Shown piece by piece: positions 45,334 through 55,989 of a DNA stretch of 64,000 bases. Source of the DNA: Haemonchus contortus (taxonomy: Eukaryota > Nematoda > Chromadorea > Rhabditida > Trichostrongylidae); assembly GCA_000469685.2 (NCBI GenBank), contig LS997567.1:6031374-6095373 (forward strand), written 5' to 3'. Within the stretch, counting starts at the first letter, position 1. Each line of letters starts with the position of its first letter. Under the pieces are notes generated by a model. That model had not been told where the DNA came from and did not search any database. It worked only from the letters and a program-made list of their open reading frames with translations. Made by a program: the position numbers and the translations under genes.

Positions 45334-48300
45334 ATGTCGGAGTTGATGAACTGCACCCGATGTGAGATCTGTGCAGCTGCTGCCAACATCTATTCTTCAT
45401 TGTCGTTCGTACACCTTTCTTTACTGTTTCGACTTATTTTCGAACCTATCGCCGTTCTTGGCGTCGCCCTGCTTACCATTGCTGTATATCAAACCAGAGC
45501 GTTACACTTCAACGCCAGGGTCCTGCTTATCTGCATGACCTCGTCAGTACTTCTGTGTAACACTGGTAAGTCGGACAAGTTCGCGTATGGGTCAGGAGGA
45601 GCCATCGCAGTCGCCGAGAATGAACTAGGTCATGGCCCGTATCGAGCTTGGGCATTCTTGATACAGCTCTCTTTCTAATAGTGCCAGCTACGCAAATTTA
45701 CGAAATATCTGCACAAGATATGATGAAAGAGATTCCTCCTTATCTCCCGTTTTGATAATTTGTCGCGCCACCGCGATGGCACCTCATGACCCATATCAGG
45801 AGGACACGATGTAAAAACTGCATCCGTTTTATCAGGGCTCATTCGTTCTGAATATCAAACCCACCGCCACCATTCCCCAGCGGTCTCCTGTTCCCAATTT
45901 CGCCCGCAACACTCCAATTTTTGCCTCTTCCATTAGCAATTTTCCCTTCTAGGATCACTTTCTGATATTAAAAGAATTTTTTCGACTTCAGCTCCGCCAC
46001 GGTAATCAGAAAGTAATTCCAGAAGGGAAAATTGTTAATGGAATAGGCAAAAATTGGAATATTCTGGGCGAAATTGGGAGCGGGAGACCGCTGGGGGATG
46101 GTGGCAGTGGGTCGATACTCAGAACGGATGAACCTTGATGAAACGGGTGCCGACTATAAATCAGTGATCCCTACTGCAAAAAGTTGCACAAATTCTTTTA
46201 ATGTATGCTTATAATTTCTACAACAATTACTTAATTCGATTACTGCCATGTAATTTGACGTGGATGTACATATTTAAATATACTGATTCACCTAGATGAG
46301 AGTTCACATCTGGGTAGATTTGTCATTACTCCATCCATCATTTTACGTTTCGGTCACGCGCAGACTTTGACGTGACATACACTGCCACTTTAAAATGGGT
46401 CCAATATTGATATATTTCTGTTCAGCCATGACCAAATCGGTTTAAAAGATTTATTGAGCTGACCTCGACTCTGTCACACTTGCCAGAAATCTGGAGAAGA
46501 AATCTGCTTTTCTCACTTCAACGCACACACAAGTTTTTGAGATATTAAGTTCACCTAAAAAGGATCGCATGGGTTAAACCCTATCTGTCCACTTTTTCCC
46601 GATGCATCATCGTATGCATCAGAGGCCACCTTCTAATTGAACAATTTAGCCGATTAGAAGTTGAAAAGTTACTGAAGACTGCTAAAGACCGAAGCTGAAG
46701 ATCAAAGTTGAGAGAGGCTAAGTATAAAAAACAAAATCATTTTGGGCTCGATTTTTCTCTTTCCTGTTTCCTTTGGAATTTTCGATATTGACCATGAGAG
46801 CCCTAAAACATTTTATTTTGGCACAGTTCTAACCTTTTTGACTAGGCATCTACCTTTAGTATTTGCTTTTCAACTTCCATCGTTGAACCCGAAAAGACCC
46901 GAAGTACGATAAAGAATTCTACAGTCTTGACCAATTAATAAAGCTATGTACATAATACCAGTTTGCCAAGATAAACTGCCTAGTCATTCTTACTTTGTTC
47001 AGAGAGGGATCTAGTAAAATATGAGCAGGCAAAAGTAATCTCCAAAGTGGCTTTGTCCTTTGCCAGTAGAACGTCCTGACTCTTTACTTTTAATTTCTTT
47101 ATGTCTAGTCAAACACCCTAAGAATAGCAAGATTTCAAGTTCCATCTACTGAAAATAACCCGGTTCAAAGGTTAATCTCAATCCAAAGGTTTCTTGAGAT
47201 GGAGTAGTATAAGCATGAAATGGCAAGGAGATTTTTGATCAAAAAGGACCCAAACTCTAAAAATGAAGGTTATTCGCCAGCATTCTCGAAATTCTTCGAA
47301 AAATCAGTCGGCCGACATTTTACTAGGCAAAATCAACGTTGCTCCATACAGACGGCAAGCGAGCAAACAGAAAATGTCCAGAGCGCCCACAAGTTTTCAT
47401 TTTCCACCCGCCATGAAGGGGCGAAATCAAATTTTCAGTTTTAAGATAACAAAAGCCAACAGAGTCTTTGAAAATAGGAGGCGCTACCAGAAAGAATGTC
47501 TACGTACTTAATGAATAGTCCCTCGCATCTCAATTCCTAAATCTTTCTTTTCAGGTGTTCTACTCGAAACTATATACAAGTTATACATATCGTTTGTTCT
47601 CCCCGAAGATCTACGTTGTGAATATCAAGTGTTTAGACCGCAGTACTTCTACGGTACGTTCTTCAATTCTCTTGGTAATTCTGATTAGTCTGAACGTCCT
47701 CTTTTGCACGTCGAACTAGACACGAAACCCTCCTATGGCTTAATTCTCATTGCAGACTAATTTATTATATAGTAATGACAACACGATGCCAATTATGTTA
47801 TAGTAACCGTTGCAATAAGATTAGCAGTGTCTAAGTTAAGATATCATAACCTACTTGGGTGCAGAATCATGTAACAATGTTGACAAAATAACACGTGTCG
47901 TTCATTTGAAGGTGGTAATTTTTCCCCGAAAATCGCGAAGCACTCGCCGCACCCGCCGCTCATCGCAGAAATGCGATGAATGATTGTAGCGCGCAATCTG
48001 TGAACTAGAAAGTCCTTTAATTATTTACCGTCCCTGGCCACTTTCTCAGCTCCCCATGCAGTCTCAATCGTTGAATAAGCGGAATATTACATGTTTGTTG
48101 GTTACTTGTTCACTTGAAAAAAAGCAAAAAAATGCAAAAAAGCAAGGCAGTCAACAAAAAACGGTATCCTATCGATTGGCGGGAAGAAGGGTACGGTAAG
48201 TGTATCAGTTCGAAGCCGCAGGACAACTAAAAAGATACAACCAAAGACAAAGCGAATATGGAAAATCGGGGGAAGTCCCGCCAACTCGTCCCATTGGTCA

Positions 48301-51300
48301 TCGATTTCCTTGAACGGGCTCCGGTAGCGTTTCCATTCTTCGGCCCCGCGAGCCAGAGTAACCCAGTGTAAGGTCCTCGCTCATGCGGAGGGGGGGGGGA
48401 CAGCATTCTCTTCGTTATTCTTCCATACATTTCTGTGATACATTTGCCTATTCAGTTCTTCGAGCCATGGAAGTTGTGGGAGGTCTTGGCCTATCTATGT
48501 CCACTCTATCTCTGGCTGCTGAACGAACTCTCGCTACAATCACCTACAAAACATACGAAAAGGTGCGTTTTCAGTTTGCACGAGAACCCTACTTTACTGT
48601 AACTTTTCTTGGTAACTCGGTGAAAACCGCATATTCCAGAGATAAGTAGATATCATTCTGTAAAAACATTCATGTGAAGTAGCTGTAATGAAATGAACGA
48701 GAGATAAAGTCTTCCTGTGCTAACCAGTATTGTGGGTAGGGTATGCATTTGACTCATATTCAAAGCCGTATTGGCGTTTTGGAAGTGTTTGAAGTCCATA
48801 AGATTACTACCTATGGCCAGTCGAGGCTTTCTTAGATCCTCTCAGACGTGCTCACCATGAGTTTCACTGCTGATGATCAGCTGGATTTTTCTGTTGACTG
48901 TTGAGGCTCAACATGAGGATAATCCATGCACAGAAGCGGATCTGAGAATTTTATACACGGTCGGTTGACGAATATGTCCCCGATCGAATAAAGCTCTCTG
49001 AAAAAAGTCCGAATCCCTACTCAAAGAAACGAGTCACAATGCTGTCGGCTATTGTAATCATGATACTGAAGGATAAAAGGATAAAGTTTTTGGCGGTAAT
49101 CAATCCTGTCTGAAAGATGCGCCCCCGCATTCGACTTCCATTCAGAAGCATAGTGGCTTATTGAATGCGTATGTGGTCTATGCAATGACTTGCGGTGGCC
49201 AGCCGATGTACAAGTCAGTGCTTTTATCCTTCCGGGCGGGCATCGATCCGGGAACCCCTGACCGTGCGTGTGACATAGTGTGACACTTGCCACTACACCA
49301 CATCTGCCCTAATTATGATACTGTTCGTTAAAAATAATGTCATAGCTCTGATGCTGATACGAGCTGCTGTAAAATTTACGTGAAATAGCATCAATTTCGG
49401 AAGGTAGCTTCATTGACTTATTATTTTTCAGCATGACAGAAAATGGATTGGAGTGCTTCTGATGACCGTACAGGTGAGAATCATCTTACTTGATTCTTTG
49501 TAGAATCCCTCGACCCTACACACTCTAATGGAGTTGTACCCAATGAACTCCAATAGTAATTTTGGGTCTCAAGATTGGCTGGTAAGTAGCTAGTAGATGC
49601 GTTGATTACGAGCCTTCACATTCCCTCCCATCTTGACATCTTTTCAAAGTGAAGTATGAGATGTGAAGATTTTTTCGTTGATCAGTCCAGGCTTAGGATG
49701 CGCTTGCACCTTCGAAATCCGCTATAATTGTAGAATTGTTTGGATGGGTATTTCGCTTATACAAGGGCTTGGGGAGCCAGTCAATTAGTGATCAGTGCTT
49801 CTACCTTCTCAGAGTTGTCCACTACCGAAATACCAACGGAGTGCTGAAAAAGTCGACCGTGCAAGGTGGGCCTGCGTGCTAGGACCTGGACTTGGATCTG
49901 ATAGGCTATTTCCTCGTATCCATTCCACCAATTCCACCGAATCGGTAATATCGTCATATGGACGCCAACTTCACGTAGGCAATCTTTGTGGCGAAGCACA
50001 TCGGAAATCGTCACGTATACGAGCGGAATTGTTATTTATAAATGTAAGTAACCCTGTCGCCCTGCGGACCCTTGTGGAGAGAAAAATTCTAATTTGCATC
50101 CTGCAATAGTAATGAAAGAGAAAATTCCTAGACTAATCTCGAAACCTTCACCTTGCTGTCAGGATTCTGTCCAAATGACATTTTTTCATATACAGTGACC
50201 AATTAAACAGTAAATTTATTGGTTCTAGATAATTCTCTGTGTTGGATCGGCGATACTGTTCCGTCCTCCAATGCAGTATTATCCTATTGTCACGCATGAG
50301 ATGAGGAATTCGAAAGGTAAGTTTGATGACTGTGGTCCGGCATATGTACTAAAGGCACAGTTCACGATAAAAGCAGCTTCTGACCTCTAGGATGAACATA
50401 TGACCCCCAAGGATAGCGCGTGGTACGTTGTCTGTTCGAAGACGATCGACAGGGCTTTAAAAGGGCTCCAAAACCGGCTTGGCCGGCATACACACCCGAA
50501 AGTGGTCGTGTTATGACGACCTTGTTAAGGCTGCGCCATTCGTATGCAGCGTTAGGACCCCCACGAATAGTACGCTTATGTGAGAGACATCCAGACGGTT
50601 ACAGACATGTCATCTCGCATAACCCGAATTCTTACCAATTTTTTGAAGCTTCATATTTCTTGAATCCTCTATTTATGCACTACTCTACGCCACGACTTTA
50701 ATTTTTTCACTTCAGCTAGGTACCTCACACTGACCGTGAACTGCACCTTTACCCTTTCAAATATTAGGATCTAATATTTTATTATACTGAATCTAGAAAA
50801 CTTCGGGACACTGGTAGAGCTCAAGATAATTTTTATCATTCAGAATCACGTATTTTTGGAAGTATTCTTTTTTCGACGAACATCCTGTCGTTTATTCTCT
50901 TCACGGTGTTGTATGTGATTAATCGACGAAGAAAGGTGGGTACACATCAATGATTTTTGAATTGATTTACGTTGGCTTTTTTCATCAGCAATTCACATCA
51001 GAGCTAGTCTCTCCTTTTCGTTTCTCCAGAGAATTCTTGGCGATTCACAGTTGAGAGTACTGTCAACGGGGTTCCAGCTACGAGAAAATATTGCGACAAC
51101 TCGTCTGATGACACCAGTTATGTTTGTGGTGGCTCTTCTGATGGTTTCAGCCCAATGGGTACGTTTTTTGATAAAGCCCGATGCTAGATTATGGTTGTGA
51201 AATAAATTGGCAACAAGCCCACGTGAGTCACAGGTACAGAGCATAGTTCGGAAAACTTGACGTCGCCGTGACGAACTTTTCGCGTGGTGACCGCGATAGC

Positions 51301-53920
51301 ATTTCTTGACCCATAGGCTGACCGATCCAACTCCTTACCTCGTGGCAGCCTTCTGTGCTTGTGCAAGTTGTGTGATGAATCGTCTGCATATTTCATTTTT
51401 CTTGCATATTGCTGAGCGTGGCATCGTAGAAAGCTAGTGTTTTGCATTTTATTCCATTGCTGAACGAGAACCACGTGATTAGCGGAAGCGTTTACCCAGG
51501 AAGAGTCGGAAAACATAAGTTCGTTCACTGGGGCTGAACTTTTGAAGTGAAATGCTCGACATATGCAGGAATAATTGGTAAAACGTGCTCCAGGATGCTA
51601 ACTCTCTAGAAATATGTAATTTATCGATTACTTGTATGGCGAATCTATGCATGCACATTGGGTGACCATGATAGGGTGGGGCACGGAACATTCCCCCGAT
51701 TCTGGATGGACGCGGCGAAATTCGTGGTGATAAACGGCTCTGGCGCCTATCATTGGAGCACAATTCTGAAGTAGGTTAGATAAGTAGCATCAGCTGGCCC
51801 TACTCATCTGATCTACTTGAAACCTGAGCCCCAACGATAGGCGCCAGAGTCGTTTGAACAACCACGAATTCCGCCGCGCGCTTTACCGTGTTAATCCTAA
51901 TTGGGTCAATCTACCCATACACTGATAGGAACAGCAGTGAAATTCACTGTATCAAGGAATCACATTTACTTCTTGTTGAAGCCATTCTCATTTACTAATT
52001 TAATGACCGGAATTTATTTCAGATATCATATTTTCATACACCCGATCTGGATGAGCAAACCGTGGTAACATCAAAGGTGCTCGAAGAGGTTGTGAATTAC
52101 GCGCCGTATTGCGAATTTCAGGTCAGAACTAGGCTTTTCCTTGTACAAAGTGATAACTGGCAGTAGGGATGCCACGCTGTGAGACAACTAGATGAGAATC
52201 GTCGCGCACTGCGTACAAACTACCACTATATTCCTTAAGCTGCTGTAACTGTTATTACTTTGTCGCAGTACGCAATGCGAAAGTCTCATTAGGATAGCTA
52301 CTTGTGGACAAAAACTCGGCTTTGGACGGGACTCGACCGTTCTTGAGCTTTTCGTCACCGCGTCCTTTTACTCTACGCTACTAAAACCCCTTTTGCCCTG
52401 GCCTTTTAATGGCTTTCAAGCGATAGCTCACCAGCACTCACACGTAGAACGTGTCGAGCCTGTCGCCTGAGATCGGCATCAACCGATCGTTCCATCGAAA
52501 GGTTCACTTCTCTTGAGTGTTTGCAACTGCATTTACAACTAGAACAGGATCGGTTACGTACGTGGAGTCTGGGAAGGTATTATAGATTAAAATTTAGTGC
52601 ACTCGGTTATTACGTACAATATCTAGTTATGCTAAAGTACCGTTAGGGTACCAGGAGCCACTCAACTTGACTCCGAAGACCGCCCTGTCTACTAATATTG
52701 CTTGTTGTAACCCTGTACATAGAGGGTGAACCTCTTTAAGGAGTTATTTCTAAGCGAACAACCATTTCACCGTCAGGATTCCTTTAGTCGAAAAGAACTT
52801 GTGGTAGCTGTGGAGCCTGAACTACATCTTGAAGATAAGATTTTCTTATCAAAGTGACCATCACTTGTGTCACTTATAGTCCCGTTGATCATCGAGTTTC
52901 TCGAGCGGACACTAGCCTGTTTCCATTCGTCCCATTCGCGTGCCAGAGTGGTCCAGTGGATCGTCCTCCCTCAAAGGACTTTAAGCGCAAGATCCAGCTC
53001 GTTCAAAACTGAAGAAGTCTGAATATTCTCCAACTTCTCTCTTGCTTTAACCTCGGCATAGATGTTCCTAGTTACAATATTCTTGTGCCGTGCGAGGTTG
53101 TTAGGTGGAACTTTTATTAATCACAACGGCCTAACGTTTCGACGTTCTCGTCGTCTTCAGAGGCCAAGGTTCCACCGCTCAAGCGGAATTCGCTACTGAC
53201 AGTGGCTTGTGGCGACAGCGGATTTTATTCAGCTTGAGCGGTATAACCTTGGCCTCTGAAGACGACGAGAACGTCGAAACGTTAGGCCGTTGTGATTAAT
53301 AAAAGTTCCACCTAACAACCTCGCACGGCACAAGAATATTGTAACTAGTCTGAATATTGCTTTGGCGGCCACCCTGGTCTTGGTTTGACGTCACGAGGGA
53401 TCCAGTGAGTACTGTCCTGGTGCAACGGTCATCACAGAATCGCATAACGTGTCCGGCCATCTGATCTGATTCCTTGGCGTGAGCCCACGTTCGGTGGTAG
53501 AGCTAGGAACGAAGGATTCCCTCCTGTATTTGCGTTACCTTGATTCACTTTAATATGATGCTGGATCAGGAAAAAACCTAGCATGGAAACCTTTACTCGT
53601 TTACAAACTCAAAAAGTAAACATATTTTGGAACCAGAAAACTTTTTGGTGCTAACTGATTCCTTTTTTCAGGGGTCTCTCAACACAGTACTGACAATGAT
53701 GTTGATCGTCCTCTTGCCACTGTTCCACGTCCACATAAAACGATCGTTCCTGCGAATTAGTCATCTCAGAAGATGCTTCACTGAGGAATCAACTTCTGCC
53801 GATGCCGTTACTAATGACAAAGCACGAGACATCTACTTTGAAAAGTTAAATAGTCAATGGGGTGAAAATGCTCAGCACAGTCGGGTAAACGTTAGTTCAT
53901 CTCTTGCCTCTCAAAAGTAG
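45334..53920 (+). CDS. srab-class seven-transmembrane chemoreceptor, 9 exons, 378 aa
   Basis: Exons: 45334-45565, 47555-47653, 48456-48562, 49432-49473, 50229-50316, 50844-50935, 51030-51158, 52023-52121, 53672-53920. All joins are GT-AG with matching phases, total 1137 nt. The N-terminus has MNCTRCEIC with a glycosylation site at N6. Hydrophobic segments lie near 25-52, 62-92, 112-131, 151-171, 193-216, 246-265 and 299-318, so seven. Family marks are LHFNARVLL after TM1, the AERTLAT motif at the end of TM3 (E133-R134), KTYEK at 142-146 and [12 protein letters not shown] at about 235 before TM6. A hydrophilic C-tail follows. The family serves chemosensation in nematode neurons as G-protein-coupled receptors; the ligand is unknown. 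An acceptor TTGCAG 3 nt before the ATG suggests trans-splicing. The 50991 acceptor for exon 7 is rejected because it leads to a stop. Neighbouring classes (sra, sre) are less likely but not excluded. Confidence 0.92.
45820..46151. repeat. Foldback element of about 330 bp (srab intron 1)
   Basis: The left arm CGTTTTATCAGGGCTCATTC...CCAGCGGTCTCC...CCAATTTTTGCC...AATTTTCCCTTCTA...CTTTCTGAT is repeated inverted on the right (ATCAGAAAGTAATTCCAGAA to AACGGATGAACCTTGATGAA). Arms of about 140 bp, roughly 80-85 percent alike by eye, with a short centre around 45985. No protein. Confidence 0.8.
48293..48385 (-). mobile_element. RTE-like fragment (srab intron 2)
   Basis: Minus strand carries the same C-terminal block as 42100-42215 (region coding for [20 protein letters not shown]), with TCGATTTCCTTGAACGGGCT and GCGAGCCAGAGTAACCCAGT on the plus strand. 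It is frame-damaged. Confidence 0.75.
48738..48835 (-). repeat. SINE 3' fragment, diverged (srab intron 3)
   Basis: ATGCATTTGACTCATATTCA, CGTATTGGCGTTTTGGAAGT and CTACCTATGGCCAG match the minus-strand 3' part of the SINE family weakly. Confidence 0.45.
49064..49312 (-). repeat. tRNA-derived SINE with internal deletion (srab intron 3)
   Basis: Minus strand: GGTGTAGTGGCAAGTGTCAC (A box), CACGCACGGTCAGGGGTTCC (B box region), then directly AAAAGCACTGACTTGTACAT, GGCCACCGCAAGTCATTGC, ACATACGCATTCAATAAGCC, GAATGGAAGTCGAATGCGGG, GATTACCGCCAAAAACTTTA and TCCTTTTATCC. The central GGTACCAG block is deleted. Confidence 0.85.
50351..50750. repeat. MITE of 400 bp with terminal inverted repeats (srab intron 5)
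   Basis: AAAGGCACAGTTCACG at 50351-50366 and CGTGAACTGCACCTTT at 50735-50750 are inverted with one or two mismatches. The inside shares CTCCAAAACCGG and CTTCATATTTCTTGAAT blocks with the family copies at 1047-1470 and 56868-57310. It fills most of srab intron 5. Confidence 0.7.
51712..51879. repeat. Foldback element (srab intron 7)
   Basis: Left arm GCGGCGAAATTCGTGGTGAT...CTCTGGCGCCTATC (51712-51759) is repeated inverted as GATAGGCGCCAGAGTCGTTT...CCACGAATTCCGCCGCGC (51828-51879). Related to the foldback at 6330-6575. Confidence 0.75.
53136..53160 (-). ncRNA. Hammerhead-ribozyme-like motif (PLE type), left arm
   Basis: Minus-strand mirror of the motif at 53251-53288. Stem I pairs GGCCT before CTGAAGA with AGGCC after GAAACGTT (5 bp). 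That leaves GUU as the cleavage triplet and a stem III of only two pairs, as in PLE hammerheads thought to act as dimers. Confidence 0.5.
53251..53288 (+). ncRNA. Hammerhead-ribozyme-like motif (PLE type), right arm
   Basis: GGCCT, CTGAAGA, one extra C, GACG-AGAA-CGTC, GAAAC, GTT, AGGCC: stem I is a perfect 5-bp helix. The extra base between box 1 and stem II departs from the textbook core. Activity is untested. Confidence 0.5.
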
Positions 53921-54236
53921 CGATTTTAAATGTCCGTCGAGTGTTGTGTGCATTTTTGCCCTTCCCACTTGTAAGCAAGTATGAGTGCATAGCCCAACAA
54001 CTACGATTTCAAAAAGCTATTGTCATTCATAGGGAGATTGCGCCATAGATCGTACTTTTCTTCTTTCCAAGAAGATAGAATTCAATTTTATTGAACGAGT
54101 TCATGACTGTATTCGACAGAGTGGCTTTGCTGCCAACGGGCTAGCTGCAAAAGCGCTTGTGCTTCACCAGCTGAAAAGGGACTCAGGTCGAAGTGACTGG
54201 CCTGTTAGAAATGACGTCACAGGAAACTGTTTGGCT

Positions 54237-54465
54237 GCTTTCATAGTCCACGATTCGGCCCGCGAGCGAGCTACCGACCGGCCGACCGAGCGAGCGAGCG
54301 ATCGGGGCGGCCCTTGCCCGCGGTATCAATCAAGATTCAGCTGTAAATAAGGGACAAGGGCCGCCCCAATCGCGCGCTCGCTCGGTCAGTTCGTCGGTCG
54401 GTCGGTCGGTCGGTCGGTCGGTCGCTCGCTCGCTCGCTAGCGGGCCAATCGTCGACTATGAAAGC
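54237..54465. repeat. Foldback element with expanded CGGT / GCGA tetranucleotides
   Basis: Left arm GCTTTCATAGTCCACGATTC ... GCGAGCGAGCGATCGGGGCG (54237-54318) and right arm GGGACAAGGGCCGCCCCAAT ... GACTATGAAAGC (54350-54465) are inverted copies. The right arm is about 34 bp longer because of a CGGT run and a CGCT run near 54393-54438. It lies just 3' of the srab gene. Confidence 0.85.
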
Positions 54466-54605
54466 AATCTTTACTAGAAGACAGCTTCTTTCAACCTAAT
54501 CTTATGCAAAACGACTCTTTGAAAAGAGATACGGAGAACCTCCCACACCCTCAGCTGGCTTCTGTGATGAACGAGGAGGGTCTCTTATTATTGGAGGCAT
54601 CTCAT

Positions 54606-54660
54606 GTGAATAATCGTAGGGGCGAGATCGGGTCCGGGATCGATATCCACCCAAGCTAGA
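54606..54660 (+). repeat. Short SINE remnant
   Basis: GTCCGGGATCGATATCCACC followed by CAAGC is the segment just after the B box of the SINE family; the rest is not recognisable. Confidence 0.4.
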
Positions 54661-54797
54661 TGCAGGGAATTTTTTCTCAAGTAATGGTCTAACATATTTC
54701 TCTTACTTAGATATAGATATAAGATAAGATAAGGTGTAAGTATTTATTCGATTTCTTTGAGCCGAAGTTGGTATTAATTTCGTCTTTATTTCTCTGG

Positions 54798-54975
54798 AGA
54801 GCGGATGCAGCAAACGTCAGGTGGTGCACTACCACATATATGGTCCAGAGATCGAATTCCCCATTGACACCCGCCACCGAGCATTCCTTCCCTCGGTGAC
54901 AGACTCGTTTAGAAGGCGAAAAACACTCATCTACCAAAAGTTTGGTACGGTGCCTTCCATAGGCCACATAATCAA
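54798..54975 (+). repeat. Decayed SINE
   Basis: CAGGTGGTGCACTACCACAT, ATGGTCCAGAGATCGAATTC, TTGACACCCGCCACCGAGC, CAGACTCGTTTAGAAGG, AACACTCATCTACC and CCATAGGCCACATAATCAA follow the SINE order with many changes. Confidence 0.6.
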
Positions 54976-55233
54976 TCAAAGTTTACTACGATCCCGACAG
55001 TAAGTCAGGGCATGAGCGCATCTCGAAACGAATGAATCAACGCCAATAAAATCTAATTTCATTAAGTCACTTCGATCAGGGCTCCTTTCCTACTATGATG
55101 TAATTAGAGTAGCTTGGCAAAAATAATTCAAAAGTTTGATGAAAATAGGCTGCTTCCTGATCTCTGTATATAAAGTATGTAATTGTTGATGTAAATTAGT
55201 ATTGATGTGATTTCCTGCGTGTTCCTTTATCTT

Positions 55234-55268
55234 ATGCAAATGCAAAAAATCAAAAATCAAATGCAAAT
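55234..55268 (+). promoter_or_regulatory. Two octamer motifs (ATGCAAAT) 27 bp apart
   Basis: ATGCAAATGCAA occurs at 55234 and again at 55261, separated by an A-rich stretch with two AAATCAAA-like blocks. ATGCAAAT is the site bound by POU-domain proteins. With no gene start nearby, a regulatory role is only a possibility; a small local duplication explains it as well. Confidence 0.25.
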
Positions 55269-55989
55269 GCAATAGAACCAATAAAATTTTAATAGCCTGT
55301 TGGTTGGTTACACTGCATGTCGTCGTTCTGAATTTCGAAAAAGGTTTCCGAACCATTTGCAAACAAAACCATTCCTTGTACAAGATATGAACAATAATGG
55401 ACGACGAAGTGTTATTTTTCTTCACAGGAATTACAGTCTCAAAGTTTCAGTCAAGTAGTATTGAACTATTACCTCTATTGACTCGATAACACGCTTTTCT
55501 TACCTAGTAGGTATAAGTAAGGCTGTCACAAAATTTTACAAAAATCCAAATTTTTCGAGGAGTTTTGGAAGCTGCCATAGAAATACTGTAATACTAGAAG
55601 AACACTATCCTATTGCGCGTAGTATATCAGGAGATATAATGATATCACAATCGCTTGACGAGATCGTGGCTCGTCTTCAAACTTTACTTCGGTCCGTGAA
55701 GCGTCGGAAAAGTTGTGCCCACACTGCTTAGAAGGGGTTTCAAAGCCAAAGGCATAGGTTGCAACTGGTTGCAGCGGCGGAGTGGCGAGATCCGAACTCG
55801 TGAATAGGTGCAGGTTGGATATGGGTAAACTTTCCGGTCACTATATGTTTGAACAATCAAGAAAGGTGTAGCCGGATGTGTTATGCGTATACACGTAGGT
55901 GGCATCTTTAACATGAAAAGTCATGAAAGCCTCTAGAGAATCTCGAGGACAAACTGAGCTATATTGAAAATTTTCGACAGATACTTTAG

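Larger units (their letters stand above)
53028..53346. mobile_element. Second palindromic PLE-like derivative, nested in an RTE fragment
   Basis: Flanked by AGTCTGAATATT (53016-53027 and 53347-53358), a 12-bp duplication of RTE sequence. A 42-nt unpaired tail (53028-53069) precedes two inverted arms of 102 bp (53070-53171 and 53245-53346) and a 73-nt centre. Each arm carries CTCTGAAGACGACGAGAACG then TCGAAACGTTAGG: CTGAAGA at 53256-53262 with GAAAC at 53276-53280, mirrored at 53160-53154 and 53140-53136. Stem II is GACG/CGTC with an AGAA loop, after one extra base. The sequence differs from 42868-43145 everywhere except these boxes, yet the design is the same. Confidence 0.72.
52886..53500 (-). 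mobile_element. RTE-like fragment, split by a PLE-like insertion (srab intron 8)
   Basis: Plus-strand TTGATCATCGAGTTTCTCGA and GCCAGAGTGGTCCAGTGGAT (52886-52970) match the end of the RTE frame at 42150-42220, inverted. The match resumes at 53359 with GGCGGCCACCCTGG, GAGGGATCCAGTGAGTACTG and CGCATAACGTGTCCGGCCAT. The gap is exactly the element 53028-53346 plus its duplicated 12-bp target. Confidence 0.85.

Noticed and set aside
50991..51066. Alternative acceptor (TTTTCATCAG) for exon 7 of the srab gene
   Set aside because: Using it gives a stop codon after about 20 residues, whereas the acceptor at 51029 continues into the expected family sequence in phase.
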